Shown here in pieces: positions 1 to 8,218 of a DNA stretch of 51,650 nt. Source of the DNA: Streptosporangium subroseum (GTDB lineage: Bacteria; Actinomycetota; Actinomycetes; Streptosporangiales; Streptosporangiaceae). The stretch is from positions 1 through 51,650 of the forward strand of contig NZ_FZOD01000067.1 of assembly GCF_900188345.1 (NCBI RefSeq). The letters run 5' to 3'. Position numbers and translations under genes: made by a program. How positions within the stretch are numbered: position 1 is the first letter of the stretch; every line of letters starts with the position of its first letter. The notes beneath the pieces were generated by a model that was given only the letters and a program-made list of their open reading frames with translations, did no database searches and had not been told where the DNA came from.

Positions 1-161
1 CTCGGACGGTCCGCCGCGCCCTGTCCCTTCTGGAGCCGTACTCCTTCGAACGCGTCTACGGCGGCTGGTGGAAGAGGGTCGTGCACACCGACGGCGCCGA
101 AGCCGTCCGCCGCTCCGCCGACCGCTACCTGACCTACGCCCTGGACGACGCCCCGGAGTGA
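1..161 (+). CDS. C-terminal end of a possible MBL-fold metallohydrolase (partial)
   Basis: The frame is open from the window edge (codons from position 3) to TGA at 159-161, about 52 residues. It contains the string SFERVYGGWWKRVV followed by AVRRSADRYLTYAL. This pattern of an aromatic-rich turn followed by an Arg/Ala helix resembles the last 50 residues of actinobacterial metallo-beta-lactamase-fold hydrolases. No active-site motif is inside the window, so the family call rests on remembered tail similarity only. A 120-bp intergenic stretch follows it. Confidence 0.45.
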   Translation, partial: RTVRRALSLLEPYSFERVYGGWWKRVVHTDGAEAVRRSADRYLTYALDDAPE

Positions 162-281
162 TGATCCGGGACCGACTCCATCGACCTTTCCACTTCGTGT
201 GACCAGCGACCGATCGCTCCGAGAGATCACAGGTTGATCACCCGACGCCACAACGCCCACTTGCTCAAATAATCTCCACAT

Positions 282-863
282 GTGCAGAAAGTAGCAAAAC
301 CTCCATACGCCAAAATCGGCCGTTCCCTGACAATTTTGAAAGGCGCCACCGAGGACGTCCAAGGCGAGAGTTGCTCGGGTAAGCGGGCCACCGGTCGTCA
401 AACGACCTGGAGTCTCAAGATTGAAGGCCACCATACTCTCCCGGTTTGGCTGCGGGAGTGGAACACGGGTGAGAGCGATGTCGTGCTGGGACGCCCCCCC
501 AACGTACCGCCGATGCCGGAAGCACTGTCAACGCTCCTTAACAGGCGGAGGGCCGGCATCGAGCAGCGACGCGAATCGTTCATGAGCGTCTATCTAGTCC
601 AGCCAAACGATCAAGGCTGGCCAAAGCTGCGCAAGAAGCTCACGTTCGACGACTTCCATCGCGCAGTGGGTTCTGAACTGATCGAAGCGACGCACAACCT
701 CGGTGTCATGTGTATCGCCTCCAAGGAGGAACTTCTCGGTGAGACCGGGCGGAGCATGAACGAGTTGTGTGGAACGTTCAAAACCTATACGGAAGCGGCT
801 CCGGTGGCGCTCTACGTAATCTCGCGAGTGGTCCCCACTCTGCGTGCTGTCAACTGGATGTAA
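282..863 (+). CDS. hypothetical protein, first of a pair
   Basis: I do not recognise this 193-residue frame. It opens with GTG at 282 but has no clear ribosome binding site there. In-frame ATGs at 513 and 582 are alternatives, and the second half, from MSVYLVQPNDQGW, looks more protein-like than the basic first half. Residues after that form amphipathic helices with a KKLTFDDFHRAVG segment; no signal peptide or membrane segment is seen. The stop lies 18 nt before the next ATG, so the two genes are probably co-transcribed. Base composition is visibly less GC-rich than most of the window, which together with the IS701 remnant downstream suggests acquired DNA. Confidence 0.5.
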   Translation: MQKVAKPPYAKIGRSLTILKGATEDVQGESCSGKRATGRQTTWSLKIEGHHTLPVWLREWNTGESDVVLGRPPNVPPMPEALSTLLNRRRAGIEQRRESFMSVYLVQPNDQGWPKLRKKLTFDDFHRAVGSELIEATHNLGVMCIASKEELLGETGRSMNELCGTFKTYTEAAPVALYVISRVVPTLRAVNWM

Positions 864-881
864 GAGGGACTACGGAACACC

Positions 882-1391
882 ATGGAGCGCCTCAATGTTT
901 TCATCCAGGAAGGTGTGGGCGGCGACCTTCGCCTTCGCACCATCGGAAGTGAATCCCAGATCAAGGCCGTTGCGCTTCAAGTAGCCCAACTAGCTGTCGA
1001 CAATCAGTTCGAACCGGTGGTCATCGCCTCGGTCCCGGGTGACCTGAATACGATCAAAGTACTTCTGGAAAAGTACAAGACTCCAACCGCCGGCAAGGCG
1101 AGCGTCTATCAGACGGAGCCCGTTCTCACGCTTCTCAAGGGACTTGGAACGCGGATGACTTCTGCGGCCAAGAAATTCGAGGATACGCTGGCCGCGTACT
1201 ACGGCCAGGAGATGGCCCGAACCTACGTAAGTCCCGACCCGGTCAATCGCACTGGCAACACGGGCCTTGCCATGATCCAGGACCAAGTCCGCAGTTCCCT
1301 GACAGAGCATATCCAAGCACTTGCCGCAGTCGGCCTGATCACCGCCGATGACCTGCTTGCCATCGCAACCAAGATCGAAACCTCTTCATGA
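882..1391 (+). CDS. hypothetical protein, second of a pair
   Basis: A 169-residue soluble protein begins at ATG 882, shortly after a GGGACT-type purine-rich stretch. I do not recognise the family. The first half alternates strands and helices (for example FEPVVIASVPGDLNTIKVLL), which could be a small alpha/beta domain. The second half is helical and ends in a short helix, VGLITADDLLAIATKIE. It has no Cys-rich motif, membrane segment or export signal. It follows the preceding unknown gene by 18 nt and is followed by an IS701 remnant, so both may be cargo of an old insertion. Confidence 0.6.
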   Translation: MERLNVFIQEGVGGDLRLRTIGSESQIKAVALQVAQLAVDNQFEPVVIASVPGDLNTIKVLLEKYKTPTAGKASVYQTEPVLTLLKGLGTRMTSAAKKFEDTLAAYYGQEMARTYVSPDPVNRTGNTGLAMIQDQVRSSLTEHIQALAAVGLITADDLLAIATKIETSS

Positions 1392-1497
1392 GCTGAGGTA
1401 AGCATCGGTGGTTTGTTGTGATCGCGGCCGTGGTGGGGTTGCCTCACGAGAGGCAGGATGGAGAGTGAAGCTCTGCTCATTCACCTGGGAGGACATC

Positions 1498-1834
1498 ATG
1501 GCTGAGCGGCTTCCCGTTTCTCCGGCTCCGGGTCCGTTGGAAGGCTACCTGGCCTGGTTTCGACGATCTTCTCGTCTCGCGGGCGCAGCGCCGGACGCTG
1601 CGGGACTATGTCACGGCGCTGCTGGCCCCGCGTGAGCGCAACAAGACGCTGACCGCGCTGGCGGAGGCTGAGCCGGTCATTGGCGCCACGCACCGGGAAG
1701 TCCAGCGACTACAGTGGTTTTTATCCGAATCGCCGTGGGAGCACGAGCCGATCAACGACCAGCGGCGCGCCGCAGGTGACCGCCATGTCGCTGCCCTGCG
1801 TAACCTCTTCATTCTGTTTACAGCTGACCGCTAA
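1498..1834 (+). pseudogene. IS701-family transposase, N-terminal remnant, frameshifted
   Basis: The frame from ATG 1498, preceded by GGGAGG, encodes MAERLPVSPAPGPLEGY, a typical start of actinobacterial IS701-family DDE transposases. About residue 20 (near 1562) the homology jumps to the next frame, which reads DLLVSRAQRRTLRDYVTALL, then APRERNKTLTAL and a VIGATHREVQRLQWFL block before losing similarity near 1770 and stopping at 1832-1834. Only about 90 of the expected 400 or so residues remain and the catalytic DDE residues are absent. It is a dead 5-prime fragment; the right end of the element is missing. Confidence 0.85.
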
Positions 1835-1858
1835 CGACGAACCGACTACATTACGGTT

Positions 1859-2890
1859 GTGAGCGTGTGGCACGGGCCGGAGGTATGGGAGACGGTCGCC
1901 GCCGAGCTCCGTACCTATCGGCGGCGTGGTCTCGGTCAGCTGCTTACCGAGGACACGGTGCGGTTCGCCGCGGCGCGGGCGCTCGTTGATGCCGGTGCCG
2001 ACCCCGCCGGGCTCCGTGTCGAGTGGCCGCACCCGGTGCTCAAGGGGGCGCGTGTTGACCTTGTAGCCGGTGGTCAGCCACCGGCCGTGCACATCGAGTT
2101 CAAGTTTCCGCGAGAGCCCAACGAGCAGAACGCCGCCTGGACGATGGTGCTGGGTGAAGTCCTCAAGGACTTCTACCGGCTCGCCACTTGCCCGGGGCGG
2201 GCGGACCGGCTGTTCGTGTACGTCGAGACCGCCCAGTTGCGCCGATACATGGCCGGTGCCGCCCAGCGATACGGCTTAGATCTTGATGTCGGAGAGGTTG
2301 CTCTGCGCCCGGCCGACGTGGCGCGGCTGCCGATGACCGCGGCGCAGATCATCGGTGCCGATCTGACCGCTCACCATGTCAAAGCACGGCGCCTCGTGCT
2401 CATCGACGTCGACGACGCGCTGCGGCTGGCCGTGTACGAGGTCGACCCGCTAGGCGCGCCACCTGATCCGACCGCTGGTCGTCTGACCGTCGAAGGCACT
2501 CCGCTTGATTGGGCCGCTACGGTGGCGGAGCCCGGCGGCGGGCTCTCGTTGCAGACGGCGGGTAAGGATAACGCGCCCGAGCTGCCGACCACCATGGCGG
2601 TAGTTCCCGTCGGGACTCGAGATGGTGCTCGACGCGAGATCCTCGAGGCGATCCGCGTCCTGCTCGCCCGTTCCGGTGGCGACACGTTCACCCCCGCGCA
2701 GGTTGTGGCCGAGATGGCCCATCGCGGCACCGGCTACGCCGAGTCGACGATCCGCACGATGGTCATCTCGCATATGTGTCGCACCGCGCCGGACAATGCG
2801 GCGACCACCTACGATGATCTGGAACGGGTCGACCGGGGCGTTTATCGGCTCGTCTATCACGGCCACGCGGATGGTCAGCCGGTGAGGTAG
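1859..2890 (+). CDS. PD-(D/E)XK nuclease-like protein with C-terminal winged helix
   Basis: The 343-residue protein starts at GTG 1859. Residues 60-83 hold a candidate restriction-endonuclease-like core: VDLVAGG with Asp67, then strand HIEFKF with Glu80 and Lys82, giving the D...E-x-K arrangement. Residues 84-130 continue as the alpha/beta body. Residues 255-335 (TPAQVVAEMAHRGTGYAEST onward) look like the winged-helix domain (DUF7669 type) that often caps nuclease-like proteins. What is seen is the motif order; the nuclease fold is inferred and activity is unknown. Its 3-prime end overlaps the convergent gene at 2875 by 16 bp. It may belong to a defence or mobile locus, given the IS remnant just upstream. 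Confidence 0.6.
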   Translation: MSVWHGPEVWETVAAELRTYRRRGLGQLLTEDTVRFAAARALVDAGADPAGLRVEWPHPVLKGARVDLVAGGQPPAVHIEFKFPREPNEQNAAWTMVLGEVLKDFYRLATCPGRADRLFVYVETAQLRRYMAGAAQRYGLDLDVGEVALRPADVARLPMTAAQIIGADLTAHHVKARRLVLIDVDDALRLAVYEVDPLGAPPDPTAGRLTVEGTPLDWAATVAEPGGGLSLQTAGKDNAPELPTTMAVVPVGTRDGARREILEAIRVLLARSGGDTFTPAQVVAEMAHRGTGYAESTIRTMVISHMCRTAPDNAATTYDDLERVDRGVYRLVYHGHADGQPVR

Positions 2891-4569
2891 AACCAGATGA
2901 GGCCGTCGTCGCGGATGATGGTGAAGCCGAGTCCCCTGAGGGCCTCCTCAATCTCATCGCGTCGTTCCGCCGGGTAGACGAACTCCGGCTGCTCCCACTC
3001 CCGAGAGGGCATTGCGTAGTAGCCGCCCTCGACCTCCCCGAACCGGGCGGCCACCTCGCTCGGCATCCAGGAGTCGGTGTCCAGATCAAGGTCTGCTTCG
3101 GGTGAGTCGGCGTACTCGGACACGGTGGTGTCGAACGCCGGGTGACCGTCCACGGTGAACGGTTCATCGTCGCTGGGGCACACGATGTCCCACAGCTCTT
3201 CCTCGGTCAGATCATCAAGCTCCTCTTCTGGGTTTCGGTCCTGGTACATGTCCAGGTAGTAGTCGAGGAGACCGTGGCGTTTCGGATCGTCGATTTGGTC
3301 GCCCCACCCCGCCGCCCTCACCTCGCCGTAGGTCCGGGCTGCCGCAAGCTTGGCCTGATTGTCGGCACCCCACAGGGCCGTACGCCGGGGGATCATCGTC
3401 AGCTTGCCGCGCACGGCGACGGAGGTGACGAGCGTCGGGTCATCGCCGAGATGGGCCAGAAGTCGGGCCGCCGTCCAGCGGTCCGGGTTGGTTTCCCTGG
3501 GCTGGTCCTCGGCCTGCGGCGCCGCGTGCACGAGCGTCTCGGGCTTCTCCTCCGGTGCAGGAGCGGGGGCTGCGGCTCGGCGGGCAGCGTGCCAGCGTCG
3601 GGGCGTGAGCAGAACCGCATCCTCGTCTCCGGGCCACCAGGTCCGCAGCAGCGCAGGCTGACGACCGCTGGTCGGCGTGGGATGAAGAGCGCGGACGGCG
3701 ACGGCCCTGACCATCTCCTCCATCGCCGGGACGGTTTCAGAAACGAGAGAAAGCAGACGCGCCGACATAACGGCCCGGTACTCGACACCACTCTGATCCT
3801 CACGCCGCCAGTGCCCAGGCGCGAAGCGGCTCAGCTGCGCGTCGGCACGGTTCAGGTCCTGCAGTTGGATGCCGATCGCGTCTCGCGACTCCATGGCAGC
3901 CGCTGGGGGCCGGGCGACCAGGCACAACCCCCAGCCGGTGCGCCTGCCGTACTCGACCCGGCCGAAGAACGCCTCTCCCGCCGGGCCGGTCGCCGACATC
4001 GCACGCTCTTCCTGTTGGACGCTCCATCCGGAAGGGAACGTTTCGGATGGAGCGTCCAACAATCCGTTCAGCCCCTGCAGGGAGTCCTGCCGTAAGCCGT
4101 TGATGCGCGGCGATCGCCCTACCAGCGGGTGAAAGAACCTTCTGCGGCGACCGTCGACGAGCGTGACCGCCGGATACCCGGGGAGGTGATGCCGAGCGAT
4201 AATCGCCTCCCCGTCGTACACCAACTCGGCCACGCATCCGCTCAGCAGACGAACCGCAGCCAAGCCGCCGAGGATCGGCAAGTCGGAGACAAGCGACAGG
4301 ATCAGACGGTGCGGGTCGTGGACCAGACGGCCCAGCGACCGCGGGAGCACGAGACCATCGCGGTAGAGACTCCAGAGGTCGGGACCGGTACGTGCGCCAC
4401 AGGTCAGCCGTACCTCGATGCGAAGGCACGGACGGTCTGGGTCGCCGGTCACGGTCAGCCAGGTGCCGAGCTGGCCAGCGACGAATCCGATGCCGCTATC
4501 GTCTTCGACGGTCCACTCCGGCTCCATCGCCAGCTCGTCGACGATCTTCCTCAGGAGCATCTCAGCCAT
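2875..4569 (-). CDS. large protein with two YbjN/secretion-chaperone-like repeats
   Basis: I chose ATG 4569 (protein starting MAEMLLRKIVDEL, about 564 residues) because AGGAAGG lies just upstream; the open frame itself reaches 4617. Residues 1-110 (EPEWTVEDDSGIGFVAGQLG, then LRIEVRL and GRLVHDPHRLILSLVSDLP) look like the alpha/beta fold of YbjN and type III secretion chaperones. A second similar segment (RRTGWGLCLVARPPAAAM, then LNRAD) follows around residues 200-300. An Ala/Pro linker leads to an acidic region and a last 70 residues (SWMPSEVAARFG to FTIIRDDG) that are paralogous to the end of the next gene. The N-terminal half is clearly paralogous to the protein at 8840-10132. Function unknown; peptide binding is an inference from the fold. 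Confidence 0.6.
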   Translation of the reverse strand: MAEMLLRKIVDELAMEPEWTVEDDSGIGFVAGQLGTWLTVTGDPDRPCLRIEVRLTCGARTGPDLWSLYRDGLVLPRSLGRLVHDPHRLILSLVSDLPILGGLAAVRLLSGCVAELVYDGEAIIARHHLPGYPAVTLVDGRRRRFFHPLVGRSPRINGLRQDSLQGLNGLLDAPSETFPSGWSVQQEERAMSATGPAGEAFFGRVEYGRRTGWGLCLVARPPAAAMESRDAIGIQLQDLNRADAQLSRFAPGHWRREDQSGVEYRAVMSARLLSLVSETVPAMEEMVRAVAVRALHPTPTSGRQPALLRTWWPGDEDAVLLTPRRWHAARRAAAPAPAPEEKPETLVHAAPQAEDQPRETNPDRWTAARLLAHLGDDPTLVTSVAVRGKLTMIPRRTALWGADNQAKLAAARTYGEVRAAGWGDQIDDPKRHGLLDYYLDMYQDRNPEEELDDLTEEELWDIVCPSDDEPFTVDGHPAFDTTVSEYADSPEADLDLDTDSWMPSEVAARFGEVEGGYYAMPSREWEQPEFVYPAERRDEIEEALRGLGFTIIRDDGLIWFYLTG

Positions 4570-4668
4570 CCCGGCCTTCCTTGTTTTCTCTTTCAGAGCC
4601 GCATGGGACCTGCGCAAGCAGCCTGCAGGGGTCTGTGGAACTACTCGATGAGCACGTCAACATGGAGG

Positions 4669-5223
4669 TCAGGACAGCCATCTGTCAAGGAATGCGCCGT
4701 CACGCAAGAGGTGATCTCGGACCACGGTGAATCCGAGGTCGCGGAGCGCCTGCTCGATCTCATCCTGCTTCTCGAGCGGATAGAGATATTCGGCGGGAAA
4801 GTAGTCCAGTCCACATCCGTTGTCGGGGGTACCGAAGCGCTCGGCGATCTCGGCTGGCATCCACTCGTCGGTGGCGAGGTGCAACGGGATGCGGCGTTCG
4901 TTGTAGTGGTATTCGTACCATTGCTGCTCGTCGAAGCCTTCGTCAAGGTCATTCTCAGTCGGGGCCGGTGGTTCGCGGGGCAGGCTGTTCTCCCACTCCT
5001 TGAGCACGACAAACAGCTGCACGGGATTGCTGTTGTCGATGGCCATCGTGGCGGATGGCCAGATCGCGAGGATCTCCACTGCGGTGCGGCGCGGTGAGCC
5101 GGTCAATTCGGGCACGATTGTTGGGCCTTTCGTAGGGATCAAGTCATCGGCCACGTTCGGCCTCGTCTCCAGGAGTGCGATAGGGGGTTCCCCGAGGTGT
5201 AGACACCGGCTGTTATGCAGCAA
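4669..5223 (-). CDS. short paralog of the 2875 gene C-terminus, 5-prime end cut by an IS
   Basis: The open frame gives 184 residues, but its first 20 or so codons lie inside the end of an IS3 remnant, so the natural start has been lost or lies at the in-frame ATG at 5046. The last 75 residues (DEWMPAEIAERFGTPDNG, then EKQDEIEQALRDLGFTVVRD) match the tail of the neighbouring 2875-4569 protein almost motif for motif. It probably once was a longer member of the same family, truncated by the insertion. A 99-bp gap separates it from the downstream gene on the same strand, so it may still be read through. Confidence 0.55.
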   Translation of the reverse strand: MLHNSRCLHLGEPPIALLETRPNVADDLIPTKGPTIVPELTGSPRRTAVEILAIWPSATMAIDNSNPVQLFVVLKEWENSLPREPPAPTENDLDEGFDEQQWYEYHYNERRIPLHLATDEWMPAEIAERFGTPDNGCGLDYFPAEYLYPLEKQDEIEQALRDLGFTVVRDHLLRDGAFLDRWLS

Positions 5224-5330
5224 ATGGCACGCTCTCCGCTAGTCGTTCGTAGTCGATCGGGCTGAGGTAGTTCAGGCTGGAATGCCTTCTGCGGGTGTTG
5301 TAAAGGGTGATCCACTTGAAGACTGCCATG
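5190..5330 (-). pseudogene. IS3-family transposase (OrfB) C-terminal remnant with right IS end
   Basis: Read on the minus strand, 5330 to 5213 encodes AVFKWITLYNTRRRHSSLNY and then LSPIDYERLAESVPFAA before a TAA stop (5213-5215). The YNTRRRHSSLNYLSP block is the hallmark end of IS3-group OrfB integrases. The bases just beyond the stop (5190-5212) resemble the conserved right end of these elements. Homology begins abruptly at about 5328, so everything encoding the catalytic DDE region is gone. Confidence 0.85.
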
Positions 5331-5340
5331 ACGTCTCCCT

Positions 5341-5475
5341 ACTGGCCCGGGCGCTGGGTGCTCTTGCGCCAGGGCTACTACGCCTGGGCCAAGGAGGGAC
5401 CCTCACGCCGAGCTCAGGAGGATGCGTGGCTCACGGAGAGATCCGCAAGCATCACACGGCGTCCGATGCACCCGC
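5341..5475 (+). pseudogene. second IS3-family OrfB remnant, N-terminal part, opposite strand
   Basis: On the plus strand the frame reads LRQGYYAWAKEGPSRRAQED and then AWLTE, the conserved N-terminal region of IS3-group OrfB (GYYAW...R-AxEDAxLTE). At about 5440 similarity passes into the next frame (IRKHHTASDAP), so it is frameshifted, and it fades by about 5475. It abuts the minus-strand IS3 C-terminal remnant within about 15 bp, so two inverted fragments of related elements meet head to head here. Confidence 0.7.
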
Positions 5476-5541
5476 ACACTCCTTCATCTCCCGCACAGCA
5501 CCATTCCTGGAAGCTGCCCTACAGCGAACTCCCTTTCATGT

Positions 5542-5757
5542 TCAGGACACAAGAACCGGGGATACGACAGAGCGCCTCGCGGCGCACAAGGTCCGCTCGA
5601 CCACCCACCTGCAGGAGATGCCGTTGAATCCCCGCTGGTCGGCTGGTTTGCGCACGATCTCGATCGTGGTGCGCAACGTGTCTTTCGCCCAGTCCACCAG
5701 TCGGCCCGCGAGGTCCTGGTCGGCGAACACCTGCGTCCGTACCCCGGCGACGATCAA
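5542..5757 (-). pseudogene. IS5-family transposase C-terminal remnant
   Basis: The minus-strand frame from about 5757 encodes VFADQDLAGRLVDWAKDTL, then TTIEIVRKPADQRGF and CRWVVERTL. This is the conserved C-terminal stretch of IS5-family DDE transposases (GRLVDWA...KPADQ-GF...RRWVVERT). After WVVERTL the sequence diverges and stops at 5542, so the final helix and the rest of the element are missing. It overlaps by 4 nt the stop of the next minus-strand gene, so an insertion or deletion has touched the 3-prime end of that gene. Confidence 0.8.
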
Positions 5758-7406
5758 CGGTTGAGCAAGGCGCGGATGCGCGCTGCCGTGTCGGGATCGT
5801 CCCCGTAGAGCTCCAGTAGTGCGTTGAGGAAGCGGAGTCCTTCCTCGCTGCGTGGTTCGAAGCCGATCTCGGGCTCGTCGAAGTCGTAGTACCGCTCCTC
5901 GTCGTCGAGGTCGGTTTCGTCCAGTTCCTCATCATCGTCGAGGTCGGTTTCAGGCAGTTCGTCCTCGACGCCGAGCAGAGAGTTGAGGATGTGGCGGCCG
6001 AACCTGAAACCGGTCAGTTCCTCGACGGCGAACTTCGGAAGGTCTCCACGGGCCAGCGTCAGGGGGCGGTCCCACATCTCCTCCTGGAAGTCGCCCCAGG
6101 AGACATTGAGACCCGGGCGGATCTCCCCAATGGTCTCGAAGCCCGGGCCGCTGGAGATGCCGCCCCCGTCGAAGTCGTAGCTGATCGACAGGAACGTGCG
6201 GGTCAGCACCGGGGTGGGGAAGCTGGCGTCGTTGTTGACGGGGATGAGCGCCCAGCTGTCGTCGAGTCTCGCGGCGAAGTGGAGGATGCCGTTGACGCGC
6301 AGCCGGAGGGGCACCAGGTTGTCGAAGTAGCCGATGAGCACATCCTCTTCGACCTCGAAGAAGTCGAGGTCGTCCTGGTTCAGCGAGTCGATCATCTCGC
6401 GGCGGTTTGGGTCGGCGCTGAGCCGGATGGTGTCGGCGACCGCGAACAGGGCGTCGGTGGTGATGTCCACCGCCGTGTGCGGGTCGAACGTGAGTAGGTC
6501 GGGGACGGCCTGGAGGGCGAGGGCCAGCGGGTCGTCGTCCGCGGTGAGCGGACCCAGTGTGGTGACGGTCTTGGGGATGCCCTCTCCAGTCCTGACCAGT
6601 TCCAGGATCTCGTCTCGTATGCGGAGCGCGTACTCGCCACTGCCGGCGGCGTGGACGGTGAGGAAGGACTCCAGCGGCAGGGCGGAGACCTGTTCCTTCC
6701 AGTTCCAGCCGAGCAGTGCCGGGCCTTCGTAGGTGGAGACCAGCTTCCACTCCTCCTTCCACGGTTCTTCGAGGATTTCCGGTGGTGCGGCGGGCAGCAG
6801 GCGGGGGGTGGGGCCGCCGTAGTGGCGGCACAGGAACTCTCGCTGGCCGTAATCGAGCCTCGTGTAGAAGGCCAGGCCGTGGCCGCGGGCCAGGAGGAGG
6901 TCATGGAAGGCGGGCTCGCCGTACCGGGTGCTGGTGGTCTTGAGCGCGGTCAGCAGGAACTGCCGTGCCCGCCGCTTGTTGAGCGTCTGCACGGGAGGCC
7001 GGCGAGATTCCTTGTCATCACCCCACCTGGCGGTGAAGGCGTCGACGAGGTCGTCGAAGTCGTCGTCGTCCTCGTCGTCGTCCTCGTCCTCGTCCTCGTC
7101 CTCCGGTTCGTCGTCTGCTTCCTCGGGCGGGTCCTTCGGTTCCTCCGATTCCTTCTCCATGGGCGGGTTGGGGTTGGGGAACACGCCGATCAGCGTGGCG
7201 GAGTCGTATCGGTCGCTGAAGACCTTCGTTGAGGGCGGGTGCGACCGGCCGGCCGGTCGGGCGAGCACCCGGCCGTTGGCAGCCCGGTAGAAGGCCACGT
7301 CGGCTCCGGCGGCGAGCCACTCATCGAACGCCTGGTCCGTGGCGTGCTCGCCGTCGGGGGTGATCTCCGCCGTCGCGAACAGGTTCTTGGCCGTGGTCAT
7401 GTCCAT
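5754..7406 (-). CDS. acidic hypothetical protein, paralogous in part to the 7436 gene
   Basis: I start it at ATG 7406 (MDMTTAKNLFATAEI, about 550 residues), 29 nt after the upstream gene; the frame is open to 7649 but the extra part is a shadow of that gene. About residues 85-115 form an almost pure Asp/Glu tract. The middle holds PLTADDDPLALALQAVPDLL followed by LRLRVNGILHFAARLDDSWA; both segments have counterparts in the 7436 protein (ALARVPDLLTF and AVRIHINGVLHLVAEVDGRW), so the two share a domain of about 150 residues. The tail carries a second acidic repeat (DLDDDEELDETDLDDEE). No known family recognised. The end abuts an IS5 remnant, so the original C-terminus may have been altered. Confidence 0.65.
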   Translation of the reverse strand: MDMTTAKNLFATAEITPDGEHATDQAFDEWLAAGADVAFYRAANGRVLARPAGRSHPPSTKVFSDRYDSATLIGVFPNPNPPMEKESEEPKDPPEEADDEPEDEDEDEDDDEDDDDFDDLVDAFTARWGDDKESRRPPVQTLNKRRARQFLLTALKTTSTRYGEPAFHDLLLARGHGLAFYTRLDYGQREFLCRHYGGPTPRLLPAAPPEILEEPWKEEWKLVSTYEGPALLGWNWKEQVSALPLESFLTVHAAGSGEYALRIRDEILELVRTGEGIPKTVTTLGPLTADDDPLALALQAVPDLLTFDPHTAVDITTDALFAVADTIRLSADPNRREMIDSLNQDDLDFFEVEEDVLIGYFDNLVPLRLRVNGILHFAARLDDSWALIPVNNDASFPTPVLTRTFLSISYDFDGGGISSGPGFETIGEIRPGLNVSWGDFQEEMWDRPLTLARGDLPKFAVEELTGFRFGRHILNSLLGVEDELPETDLDDDEELDETDLDDEERYYDFDEPEIGFEPRSEEGLRFLNALLELYGDDPDTAARIRALLNR

Positions 7407-7435
7407 AGTGGTTGATCCTGGTCCGCTTGGAACTG

Positions 7436-8218
7436 TCATTCTTCGATTTCGATCACGCACTCGCCCGGGCAGCCCAGATAGTCCCAGGCGGCCACGCGGC
7501 GCTCGAACTCCTCGACGCTGCAGCGGGCGACGAGGACATCGCCGTCCTCGACCCCGGTGGCCCAGGCGATGTGCAGGTCGCCGCGGACGTTTCCCGAGCC
7601 GGTCCACCAGTGGCTGTTGGAGGGCCAGAAGCCGTTGTCGCATCCGCACGAGTCATGGTCGAAGTACTCGCAGACCCGGGGGATCGGAGGGCCATCTCCT
7701 GGATAGATGTCCATCGGGATGAGGGTCCAGCGTCCGTCGACCTCCGCGACCAGGTGCAGGACGCCGTTGATGTGGATGCGGACGGCGGTCAGTCCGTCGT
7801 AGCGGGTGCAGGCGCCCCCGTAGCGGGACCAGGCATGCTTACGCCCGGCGTTGTAGTCGTCCCAGTCCTCCTCATCCCAGTCCTCCTCATCCCACTCCTC
7901 GTTATCCCAGTCGTCGTCGTAGTCGTACAGCTCCTTCCCCTTCACGGGGTACAGGTCGTCGCCGGTCAGTTGGACGAGGTCGGCGACCCGGTCTTTCCCC
8001 TCGACCTCCTCGACCTCCTCGACACGGCAGTCGATCTCCACGGCGGCCTCCGTGGGAAAGGTCAGGAGGTCTGGCACCCGGGCAAGAGCGGTGGCCAGGG
8101 CGTCGGCGGGGATGGGCCCGAGGTCGATCGACTCCACCGGGTCCTTGCCGCGGCGGCTGAGAAGTTCCAGTCGGCCGTCGCGGACATGTAGGACCCGTGC
8201 CAGCCTTCTGCCGAACAT
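7436..8218 (-). CDS. C-terminal part of a frameshifted acidic protein
   Basis: The ORF from ATG 8218 gives 260 residues, but coding-like sequence continues in frame upstream to about 8340 (PERLVADCLYPSRPLGETGQ), so this is the second half of a larger gene whose first half lies in another frame. It has the domain shared with the 5754 gene, an acidic repeat (WDNEEWDEEDWDEEDWDD, around 7860-7910) and a Cys-containing segment, CEYFDHDSCGCDNGFW. It is 29 nt ahead of the 5754 gene. Function unknown. The break may be a real mutation or a one-base assembly error in a GC-rich Pro/Ala linker. Confidence 0.55.
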   Translation of the reverse strand: MFGRRLARVLHVRDGRLELLSRRGKDPVESIDLGPIPADALATALARVPDLLTFPTEAAVEIDCRVEEVEEVEGKDRVADLVQLTGDDLYPVKGKELYDYDDDWDNEEWDEEDWDEEDWDDYNAGRKHAWSRYGGACTRYDGLTAVRIHINGVLHLVAEVDGRWTLIPMDIYPGDGPPIPRVCEYFDHDSCGCDNGFWPSNSHWWTGSGNVRGDLHIAWATGVEDGDVLVARCSVEEFERRVAAWDYLGCPGECVIEIEE

